From positions 1-33,603 of the forward strand of contig JAPPQC010000043.1 in the NCBI GenBank assembly GCA_028817225.1: 33,603 nucleotides of DNA, given 5' to 3'. The DNA comes from Gammaproteobacteria bacterium. Its GTDB lineage: Bacteria; Pseudomonadota; Gammaproteobacteria; Poriferisulfidales; Oxydemutatoraceae. Below are positions 26,930 through 33,603 of the stretch, in pieces. Position numbers and translations under genes: made by a program. The notes beneath the pieces were generated by a model. The model was given only the letters and a program-made list of their open reading frames with translations. It ran no database searches and was not told the origin of the DNA. Each line of letters starts with the position of its first letter. Position 1 is the first letter of the stretch.

Positions 26930-27927
26930 AAGTGCTGGTGACCGGCGGCGCCGGTTATGTCGGCAGTCATGTCGTGCTGGCGCTGGCGGAAGACGGCCAC
27001 GACCTCGTCGTTTGCGACGACCTGTCCGGCGGCGCGCGCGAGGCGGTGCTGGCCGGTGAACTGGTCGTCGCCGACATCGGCGGCGACGGCCTGGATGCGC
27101 TGCTCGGGCGCGGCGCTTTCGACGCCGTCGTGCACCTGGCCGCGTCGGTGTCGGCGCCGGAGTCGGTGCGCGAGCCGTGCCGCTATTACGCCAACAACAC
27201 CGCGGCCACATTGAATTTGCTCGACGGCTGCCGCCGCCACGGTGTGCGGCATTTTGTCTTCTCTTCAACCGCGGCGGTCTATGGCGCGCCGTCGTCGCAG
27301 CCGATCGCCGAAGACGCGCCGACGCGGCCAATCAACCCGTACGGCGGCTCCAAACTGGCCTGCGAGATGATGGCGGCGGACATCGCCCGCGCCGCCGGTT
27401 TCAACTGCGTGATTCTGCGCTATTTCAATGTCGCCGGCGCCGACCCGGACGCCCGCATCGGCCAGCGCAGCGAGGCCGCCGAACATCTAATCACAATGGC
27501 CTGCCGTGCCGCCGCCGGGCGGATTGACGGCGTCGCCGTGTACGGCGCCGACTACGACACCCGCGACGGCACCTGCGTGCGCGATTACATTCATGTTCAC
27601 GACATCGCCGACGCGCACCGCTGCGCGCTGGCCTATCTGGAGCAACTTGCGCGGCAGAAGAAGACGCCGGAGACGCAGATTCTGAACTGCGGCTATGGCC
27701 GCGGTTACAGCGTCGCCGAGGTGCTGGATGCGGCGAAGCGCGTAACCGGCGCCGACTTTCCGGTTACCGCCGCGCCGCGCCGCGCCGGAGACCCGCCGGA
27801 ACTGGTCGCCGACAACCGCCGGATACGGAAAGTGCTGGGCTGGACGCCGCGCCACGACCATCTCGACGCCATCATCGGCAGCGCGTGGCGCTGGCAGCGC
27901 CGCCTCGCCGCCGGAGAAACACTGTGA
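26926..27927 (+). CDS. galE: UDP-glucose 4-epimerase
   Basis: 333 residues of the extended SDR family. NAD-binding GGAGYVGS lies at residues 7-14, and the catalytic pair Tyr139/Lys143 in NPYGGSK, with the upstream Ser/Thr in FSSTAAVYG. The stretch DGTCVRDYIHVHDIADAH is typical of true GalE. It interconverts UDP-glucose and UDP-galactose (or the N-acetyl forms) to supply sugar donors for the glycan made by the neighbouring genes. The start was set by the Rossmann N-terminus MKVLVTGGAG. A similar epimerase-wbpL-wbpM order ends some Pseudomonas O-antigen clusters. Confidence 0.93.
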   Translation: MKVLVTGGAGYVGSHVVLALAEDGHDLVVCDDLSGGAREAVLAGELVVADIGGDGLDALLGRGAFDAVVHLAASVSAPESVREPCRYYANNTAATLNLLDGCRRHGVRHFVFSSTAAVYGAPSSQPIAEDAPTRPINPYGGSKLACEMMAADIARAAGFNCVILRYFNVAGADPDARIGQRSEAAEHLITMACRAAAGRIDGVAVYGADYDTRDGTCVRDYIHVHDIADAHRCALAYLEQLARQKKTPETQILNCGYGRGYSVAEVLDAAKRVTGADFPVTAAPRRAGDPPELVADNRRIRKVLGWTPRHDHLDAIIGSAWRWQRRLAAGETL

Positions 27928-27929
27928 AC

Positions 27930-27995
27930 ATGAGCGCCGCATCACCGCGCCGTTCGCGCGCGCAGCGCCGCCTCGCCGCAGGGGAAGCGCCGTGA
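27930..27995 (+). repeat. Partial duplication of the galE 3' end, with a 21-residue frame
   Basis: cagcgccgcctcgccg occurs at the galE end (27896-27911) and again at 27964-27979, each followed by a purine-rich segment and tGTGAAC. The spacer contains a 21-codon frame (MSAASPRRSRAQRRLAAGEAP) whose tail copies the GalE tail QRRLAAGETL and whose TGA overlaps the next GTG start. It probably arose by duplicating a coupling junction; the peptide itself is likely irrelevant. Confidence 0.5.
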
Positions 27996-29146
27996 ACGCG
28001 GGTTGGCAGTATTATGTTTTCCTGGCCGCGGCGCTGGCCGGGTTTTCGGCGTTTTTCATCACATTCAATATCAGTTGGTATTACCTGATGCCCGCCGCCG
28101 CGTTTTTCATCACACTGGAATTAACGCAGCATCTGACGCGCATCCTGGCGTCGCGGCGCATTCTCGACATTCCCAATGCACGGAGTTCGCACGCCGAGCC
28201 GGTGCCGCGTGGCGGCGGGCTGGCGGCGGTCGTCGTGTTTCTGGCGGCGATTGCGCTGCTGCACGCAACCGCCGGCTTTGACACGCGGCTGTTCTGGGCG
28301 CTGCTGGCCGGCGGCGGCCTGGTCGCCGCCGTCGGCCTCGCCGACGACATCGTCGGCCTGCCGACGCCGGTGCGCTTCACACTGACGCTGGCGGCGGTCG
28401 CGGCCTGCTGCCTGTGGCTGGGAACGCCGCCGCTGGCGTTCGGCGCGCAGGTCATCGCGCCGGGCGGCGCGCTCTACCTGCTGCAAGGGCTGCTGCTGCT
28501 GTGGGTGCTGAACTTCTTCAATTTCATGGACGGCATAGACGCCATCGCCGGCATTGAGGCCATCACCATCGCGCTGGCGGCGGCGGCCATCCTGTGGTTT
28601 GTGTCGCCGGGGCATTATGCGGTCGCGCCGCTGGCGGTGCTGGCGGCGGCGGTCGCCGGCTTCACGGTCTGGAACTGGCCGCCGGCGCAGGTGTTCATGG
28701 GCGACACCGCCAGCGGCTTTCTCGGTTTCTGCCTCGGCCTGTTCGCAATCCGCACGGCGATGGACGGCGCGATGACGGTGTGGGCGTGGATGATTTTGTT
28801 CGGCGTGTTTTTCTGCGACGCGACCGTTACGCTGCTGCGGCGGTTGTGGCGCCGCCAGAAAGTCTATCAGGCGCACCGCGACCACGCCTATCAGCGCTTC
28901 GCGCGCGCATTGCAGCGGCGCTTTGACGCCGGTCGCGGCAACGCGCGCACACGCGCGCACGCCGCCGTGTCGCTCGGCGTCGCCGCGGTCAATGTGTTGT
29001 GGCTGGCGCCGCTGGCGCTGCTGGCCGCGCTGCGCCCGGCATGGGGCGCATGGTGCGCGGCGCTGGCGCTGCTGCCGCTGGCTGCGGTGGCGCTGTCGGC
29101 AGGCGCCGGCGGCGGCAAACCGCAGCGCGGAGACGGGCAATGCTGA
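27992..29146 (+). CDS. wbpL: Undecaprenyl-phosphate sugar-1-phosphate transferase (WecA/WbpL family)
   Basis: 384 residues with about ten hydrophobic segments. Family motifs: RGGGLAAVVVF near residue 70, GLADDIVGLPTPVRF with the catalytic-loop Asp pair, NFFNFMDGIDAIAGIEA, and the cytoplasmic loop with FMGDTASGFLGF and a His-rich HRDHAYQR. The family moves HexNAc-1-phosphate from UDP-sugar to undecaprenyl phosphate, starting O-antigen or similar glycan synthesis. WbpL rather than WecA is suggested by the wbpM neighbour. It starts at GTG 27992 with AGGGGAAG upstream, and its end overlaps the next gene by 7 bases. Confidence 0.88.
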   Translation: MNAGWQYYVFLAAALAGFSAFFITFNISWYYLMPAAAFFITLELTQHLTRILASRRILDIPNARSSHAEPVPRGGGLAAVVVFLAAIALLHATAGFDTRLFWALLAGGGLVAAVGLADDIVGLPTPVRFTLTLAAVAACCLWLGTPPLAFGAQVIAPGGALYLLQGLLLLWVLNFFNFMDGIDAIAGIEAITIALAAAAILWFVSPGHYAVAPLAVLAAAVAGFTVWNWPPAQVFMGDTASGFLGFCLGLFAIRTAMDGAMTVWAWMILFGVFFCDATVTLLRRLWRRQKVYQAHRDHAYQRFARALQRRFDAGRGNARTRAHAAVSLGVAAVNVLWLAPLALLAALRPAWGAWCAALALLPLAAVALSAGAGGGKPQRGDGQC

Positions 29147-31059
29147 CCTGGCTTGCCCATCTGCCGCGGACGGCGAAACGCCTCGTGACGGCGGCGGCGG
29201 ATTCGGTTATCAGCGTTTTCTCGCTGTGGGCGGCGCTGTCGCTGCGCCTTGAGCAGTGGGTGCCGCTGGACGGGCGCTGGTGGCCGCTGTTTGTCGCGGC
29301 GCCGCTGACGGCGATTCCGGTGTTTGTCCGCACCGGTCTCTACCGCGCCGTCGTCCGCCATTTCTCGCTCGAGGCCATCGGCACCGTCGCGCTGGCGGTT
29401 ACGCTGGCGATCGCGCTGTGGGGCGTCGCGGCGCTGTTTCTCGACATCCGCGAACTGCCGCGCTCGGTGATATTGATAGACTGGTTCATCTTCTTCACGC
29501 TGACGGTCGGCAGCCGCGTGGTCATGCACTACCTGTTGCTGGCGCGGCCCGGCAAACTGGCGCAGACGCCGGTCGCGATTTACGGCGCCGGCGACGAGGG
29601 CGCGCAACTGGCGCGGATGCTGCTGGCTTCCGACACCGGCTACCGGCCCGAATTTTTCATTGATGAAAACAACGATTTGCAGGGCGGCGAGATTGCCGGT
29701 CTGCGCGTCGTTGCGCCGGATGAACTGGCGCGGCTGGCCGGGCGCATTGAGGAGGTGCTGGTGACGGCCTTTGCCGACGACGCCGACAACGACGAGCGAT
29801 TGCGCGTGCTGAATTTTCTGGGCACGCACCCGGTCAGGACGAAAGTCCTGCCGCCGATGAAGGAATGGGTCGCCGGGCGCGTCCATCTGGACCGCATCCA
29901 CCGCGTCGAGATTGAAGACCTGCTGGGGCGCGACCCGGTGCCGCCCGACCGCGCGCTGCTGGAGGCCGGCGTTCGCGGGCGCTGCGTGCTCGTCACCGGC
30001 GCCGGCGGCTCCATCGGCTCGCAGTTGTGCGAGCAGTTGCTGGCGCTGGAGGCGGGGCGGCTGCTGCTGGTTGAACAGTCGGAATACGCGCTGTTCGCGA
30101 TTCAGCAGCGGCTGGCCGCGCTGGCCTCGCCGGACGCGCCGGACGCGCCGCGCGCGGCGACCGACATCGTGCCGCTGCTGGGGTCGGTCGAGGACGCCGG
30201 TTTCATCGCCGAGGTGTTCCGTGCGTGGCCGGTGGACACGGTTTATCACGCCGCCGCCTACAAGCATGTGCCGATTGTCGAGGGCAACCTGATCGCCGGC
30301 GTCAGAAACAATGTGCTCGGCACGCGCGTCGTCGCGGCGGCGGCGAAGGCCGCGTCGGCGGGCCGCTTTGTGCTGATTTCAACCGACAAGGCGGTGCGCC
30401 CGGCGAGCATCATGGGCGCCAGCAAGCGCCTCGCCGAGATGCTGCTGCAATCCCTTGCCGGTCTCGGCGGCGGCACCTGTTTCTCGATTGTGCGCTTCGG
30501 CAATGTGCTGGGGTCGTCGGGTTCGGTCATCCCGCTGTTTCGCGGCCAGATTGACCGCCGCGAGGCCGTCACCGTCACCCACCCGGAAGCCGAGCGCTAT
30601 TTCATGACGCTGCGCGAGGCCGCGGAACTGGTCATTCAGGCCGGAATGCTGGCGAACAGCGGCGATGTGCTGTTGCTGGACATGGGCAAACCGGTAAAAA
30701 TCGCCGAAGTGGCGCGGAAAATGATATATTTAAGCGGCCTGCGAGCGAGCGGGCGCGACAATGAACAAAGCGACATTGAAATCCGCTACACCGGCCTGCG
30801 GCCCGGCGAAAAGCTGCGCGAGGAATTGTTGACCGGCGGCGCCGAAACCACCTCCCACCCGAAAATCATGCGCGCGCTGGAGCCGTGCCCGCAGTGGCCG
30901 CGCATGGAGGCCGTGCTGCAATCCGTCGAGCAAGCCATCACGGCGCGCGATGCGCCCGAACTGGGACGCCTGCTGGCGCGGGAGGTGCCATCCTACGACG
31001 GCGGCGAGACGCTGAACGACTTGTTGTGGCGCGCGCGCGGCGGGAGCGAGGAACGATGA
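29140..31059 (+). CDS. wbpM: UDP-HexNAc 4,6-dehydratase, WbpM/PglF type
   Basis: 639 residues. The N-terminal part has about four membrane segments (to about 135), then a first nucleotide-binding fold with YGAGDEG (148-154), then the catalytic SDR domain with [12 protein letters not shown] (285-296). The active site reads [17 protein letters not shown]: Ser414, Met425 and Lys429, i.e. the Tyr of usual SDRs is replaced by Met as in WbpM, PglF and related enzymes. It makes the UDP-4-keto-6-deoxy intermediate for sugars such as FucNAc, QuiNAc or bacillosamine. It overlaps wbpL by 7 bases and miaB by 4 (ATGA). Confidence 0.93.
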   Translation: MLTWLAHLPRTAKRLVTAAADSVISVFSLWAALSLRLEQWVPLDGRWWPLFVAAPLTAIPVFVRTGLYRAVVRHFSLEAIGTVALAVTLAIALWGVAALFLDIRELPRSVILIDWFIFFTLTVGSRVVMHYLLLARPGKLAQTPVAIYGAGDEGAQLARMLLASDTGYRPEFFIDENNDLQGGEIAGLRVVAPDELARLAGRIEEVLVTAFADDADNDERLRVLNFLGTHPVRTKVLPPMKEWVAGRVHLDRIHRVEIEDLLGRDPVPPDRALLEAGVRGRCVLVTGAGGSIGSQLCEQLLALEAGRLLLVEQSEYALFAIQQRLAALASPDAPDAPRAATDIVPLLGSVEDAGFIAEVFRAWPVDTVYHAAAYKHVPIVEGNLIAGVRNNVLGTRVVAAAAKAASAGRFVLISTDKAVRPASIMGASKRLAEMLLQSLAGLGGGTCFSIVRFGNVLGSSGSVIPLFRGQIDRREAVTVTHPEAERYFMTLREAAELVIQAGMLANSGDVLLLDMGKPVKIAEVARKMIYLSGLRASGRDNEQSDIEIRYTGLRPGEKLREELLTGGAETTSHPKIMRALEPCPQWPRMEAVLQSVEQAITARDAPELGRLLAREVPSYDGGETLNDLLWRARGGSEER

Positions 31060-32384
31060 GCGCGCGCAAGGTCTTTGTGCGCACGCACGGCTGCCAGATG
31101 AACGACTACGATTCCGGCAAGATACTCGACATCCTCGCGGCCTCGCACGACATGACGCCGGCGGACTCGCCGGAAGAGGCCGATGTGCTGCTGCTGAACA
31201 CCTGCTCGGTGCGCGAAAAGGCGCAGGAGAAGGTGTTCTCCGAACTCGGGCGCTGGAAGGCGCTGAAGCGGCGCAAGCCGGGCGTTGTCATCGGCGTCGG
31301 CGGCTGCGTCGCCAGCCAGGAGGGCGACGCCATCCGCGCGCGCGCGCCGTGCGTGGACATCGTCTTCGGGCCGCAGACGATACAGCGGCTGCCGGCGATG
31401 CTGGACAGCGTCAAGCGCGATGGCAGGCCGACGGTGGACATCCGCTTCCCGGAGATGGAGAAATTCGACCGCCTGCCGGAGGCGCGCGCCGACGGCCCCA
31501 CCGCCTTCGTCTCCATCATGGAGGGGTGCAGCAAGTACTGCACCTTCTGCGTCGTCCCGTACACACGCGGCGAGGAAGTCAGCCGCCCGCTGCATGGCGT
31601 GCTCGGCGAGGTCGCCGCGCTGGCGGCGCAGGGTGTGCGCGAGGTGACGCTGCTGGGGCAGAATGTCAACGGCTACCGCCGGCGCGACGGCGGCGACTGC
31701 ACCGACTTCGCGACGCTGCTGTACCATGTCGCCGCCGTCCCCGGCATTGACCGCATCCGCTACACGACCTCGCACCCGATTGAGTTCAGCGACGGCCTGA
31801 TTGAGGCCCACGCCGCGATTCCGCAACTGGCAGGGCATCTGCACCTGCCGGTGCAAAGCGGCTCCGACCGCATTCTCGCGCTGATGAAGCGCGGCTACAC
31901 GGCGCCGGAATACAAGTCCATCGTGCGCAAACTCAGGAAGGCGCGCCCGAACCTGTCGCTGTCGTCCGACTTCATCGTCGGCTTTCCCGGCGAGAGCGAC
32001 GACGACTTCGAGCGCACGATGGCGCTGATTGAGGAGGTCGGCTACGACCAGTCCTTCAGTTTTCTGTACAGCCGCCGCCCCGGCACGCCCGCCGCCGCGC
32101 TGCCCGACGACACGCCGCCGGAGGTCAAGAAACACCGGCTGGCGCGCTTGCAGCGGCGCATCACAGCGATGGCCGCCGCCATTTCGGAGGCGATGGTCGG
32201 CGCCGTCGAGCGCGTGCTGGTGTGCGGCCCGTCGAAGAAGACGCCGGGGCAGGTCTGCGGGCGCACCGAGAACAACCGGGTCGTCAACTTTGACGCCGGG
32301 CCGGAATGGACGGGCCGCTGGGCCGAGGTCGAGATCACGCGGGCGCTGCCGAATTCGCTGCAGGGCAGGCTGGTGAGCCATTGA
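31056..32384 (+). CDS. miaB: tRNA-2-methylthio-N6-dimethylallyladenosine synthase MiaB
   Basis: 442 residues, a radical-SAM methylthiotransferase that modifies i6A37 of tRNAs reading UNN codons. The N-terminal UPF0004 domain carries Cys13, Cys50 and Cys84 for the auxiliary 4Fe-4S cluster. The radical SAM triad is CSKYCTFC at Cys158, Cys162 and Cys165. The TRAM domain forms the last 65 residues ([17 protein letters not shown]). Start ATG at 31056 overlaps the wbpM stop. Order miaB-ybeZ-ybeY is conserved in gammaproteobacteria. Confidence 0.97.
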   Translation: MSARKVFVRTHGCQMNDYDSGKILDILAASHDMTPADSPEEADVLLLNTCSVREKAQEKVFSELGRWKALKRRKPGVVIGVGGCVASQEGDAIRARAPCVDIVFGPQTIQRLPAMLDSVKRDGRPTVDIRFPEMEKFDRLPEARADGPTAFVSIMEGCSKYCTFCVVPYTRGEEVSRPLHGVLGEVAALAAQGVREVTLLGQNVNGYRRRDGGDCTDFATLLYHVAAVPGIDRIRYTTSHPIEFSDGLIEAHAAIPQLAGHLHLPVQSGSDRILALMKRGYTAPEYKSIVRKLRKARPNLSLSSDFIVGFPGESDDDFERTMALIEEVGYDQSFSFLYSRRPGTPAAALPDDTPPEVKKHRLARLQRRITAMAAAISEAMVGAVERVLVCGPSKKTPGQVCGRTENNRVVNFDAGPEWTGRWAEVEITRALPNSLQGRLVSH

Positions 32385-33355
32385 AAGCCGCGCCGCTGAG
32401 CGCCGAGGTCGTTGTGCTGGAGCCGGCGAACCTGTCGCATCTGGCCAGTTTGTGCGGGCCGCTGAACCGCAACATCCGCGAACTGGAGCGCCATCTGGAT
32501 GTGCGTATCGTGCAGCAGGGAAACCGCTTCTCGATCGCCGGCGACGCGGCGCCGCGCCGCGCTGCGGCGCGCCTGCTGCGGTCGCTGTACGCCGAGGCCG
32601 ACCGCGGCCTGACGCTTGACGACATCCAGATGAGTTTGCAGCCGAGTTCGCTTGGCACCGGCGATGACGCCGATGACGCCGATGACGCCGCCGCCGGCGT
32701 TCGCATCCGCAAGAAAACCGTCCGCGCGCGCGGACGCCGCCAGGCCGGTTATCTTCGCAACATGGAACGGTTTGACCTGACCTTCGGCATCGGCCCCGCC
32801 GGCACCGGCAAGACCTGGCTGGCCGTCGCCAGGGCCGTCGAGATACTGGAGCGCGGGCAGGTCGGCAAACTGGTGCTGATACGGCCCGCGGTCGAGGCCG
32901 GCGAGCGGCTCGGCTTTCTGCCGGGCGACTTCTCGCAGAAGATTGATCCGTATCTGCGCCCGATTTACGACGCGCTCTACGAGATGGTCGGCTTCGACCG
33001 CGTCAACCGATTGATTGAGCGCGGCGTCATCGAGGTCGCGCCGCTCGCCTACATGCGCGGGCGCTCGCTGAACGGCGCCTTCATCATCCTCGACGAGGCG
33101 CAGAACACGACGGTCGAGCAGATGAAGATGTTCCTGACGCGCATCGGCTTCGGCTCGAAGGCGGTCGTCACCGGCGACATCACGCAGGTGGATTTGCCGC
33201 GCGGCGCCGAGTCGGGGCTGCGCAACGCGCTGTCGGTGCTGAAGTCCGTCGGCGGCATCGGCTTCAGTTTCTTTGATTCCGACGATGTCATTCGCCACCC
33301 GCTGGTGCGAAAGATCGTCAACGCCTACGACCGCGGGAAGGGAGCGTCTTCCTGA
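32381..33355 (+). CDS. ybeZ: PhoH-like ATPase YbeZ
   Basis: 324 residues from a TTG at 32381. The N-terminal KH-like/RNA-binding region covers about 1-85. The ATPase domain has Walker A GPAGTGKT at 138-145, followed by [20 protein letters not shown], Walker [12 protein letters not shown] and [12 protein letters not shown], all PhoH signatures. YbeZ works with the YbeY endoribonuclease in rRNA maturation (established for E. coli). TTG is the only start compatible with overlap to the miaB stop; GGTGAG just upstream may be the ribosome-binding site. [10 protein letters not shown] linker is encoded by three gatgacgcc repeats at 32663-32689. Confidence 0.94.
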   Translation: MKAAPLSAEVVVLEPANLSHLASLCGPLNRNIRELERHLDVRIVQQGNRFSIAGDAAPRRAAARLLRSLYAEADRGLTLDDIQMSLQPSSLGTGDDADDADDAAAGVRIRKKTVRARGRRQAGYLRNMERFDLTFGIGPAGTGKTWLAVARAVEILERGQVGKLVLIRPAVEAGERLGFLPGDFSQKIDPYLRPIYDALYEMVGFDRVNRLIERGVIEVAPLAYMRGRSLNGAFIILDEAQNTTVEQMKMFLTRIGFGSKAVVTGDITQVDLPRGAESGLRNALSVLKSVGGIGFSFFDSDDVIRHPLVRKIVNAYDRGKGASS

Positions 33356-33360
33356 CGCCG

Positions 33361-33603
33361 ATGGAAGTCATCGTGCAGGTCGCCGCCCGCCCGCCGCCCG
33401 CCCATCTGCCGGCGGCGGCGGAATTCCGCGCCTGGGCCGACGCCGTGTCGCCGCGCGCGCTGCGCGTGTGCGTGCGCATCGTCGGCGAGGAGGAGTCGGC
33501 GGCGCTGAATCTGCGCTACCGCGGACGCGATCATGCGGCCAATGTGCTGTCGTTTCCGTTTGAGGCGCCGCCGGCGCCGGTCGAGCACGATTATCTGGGC
33601 GAC
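33361..33603 (+). CDS. ybeY: Endoribonuclease YbeY, N-terminal part (runs off the window)
   Basis: An ATG five bases after the ybeZ stop opens MEVIVQVAARPPPAHLPAAA and continues without a stop to the window end (81 codons). RVCVRIVGEEESAALNLRYR and NVLSFPFEAP are the family N-terminal motifs, followed by LGD. The metal-binding H-x3-H-x5-H site lies beyond the window. YbeY matures the 16S rRNA 3' end and takes part in ribosome quality control. Confidence 0.9.
   Translation, partial: MEVIVQVAARPPPAHLPAAAEFRAWADAVSPRALRVCVRIVGEEESAALNLRYRGRDHAANVLSFPFEAPPAPVEHDYLGD

Overview
The window is chromosomal DNA from a GC-rich gammaproteobacterium. The ribosomal proteins resemble the E. coli forms (long S14 without a zinc knuckle, a Cys-bearing L36 zinc ribbon). 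The order rplQ / uvrA / MFS transporter / ssb matches Pseudomonas-type chromosomes. The order epimerase-wbpL-wbpM and miaB-ybeZ-ybeY is also known from gammaproteobacteria. No tRNA, rRNA, CRISPR array, IS transposase or phage gene was recognised. Species cannot be named from the sequence alone.

Region 1 (1-13638, + strand) holds the tail of tuf followed by the S10, spc and alpha ribosomal protein operons, then secY, rpmJ, rpoA and rplQ. Almost every junction is an overlap or a gap of a few bases, so the block looks like one highly coupled transcription and translation unit. S17 carries a repeat-built N-terminal extension, S3 a Pro/Ala/Arg tail, and RpoA a Pro/Ala tail.

Region 2 (13642-18386) has uvrA convergent to rplQ, with a GC stem-loop between them. 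A YajR-like drug/H+ MFS gene is divergent from uvrA behind a good extended -10 promoter, and ssb follows with a Gln/Gly/His repeat linker.

Region 3 (18522-31059) is a surface-glycan locus: a GT4 glycosyltransferase, galE, a WecA/WbpL-type initiating phosphosugar transferase and a WbpM-type dehydratase. It is interrupted at about 19.74-26.68 kb by a visibly more A/T-rich island. The island holds a tandemly duplicated cassette: a secreted or anchored subtilase with Calx-beta-like repeats on the minus strand, divergent from a small secreted FG-GAP/VCBS calcium-binding protein on the plus strand. In the second copy the FG-GAP gene is broken after about 47 codons and the subtilase has lost the canonical catalytic Asp (Glu instead). 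REP-like hairpins lie at both ends in opposite orientation.

Region 4 (31056-33603) is miaB, ybeZ (PhoH-like) and the start of ybeY, translationally coupled to the end of the glycan cluster.

Two things stand out. One is the duplicated, diverging subtilase/FG-GAP cassette. The other is near-total avoidance of the tetranucleotide ACGT across the window (two occurrences found by eye), visible as a switch to T-ending Asp/Asn/His/Tyr codons before GTN codons.
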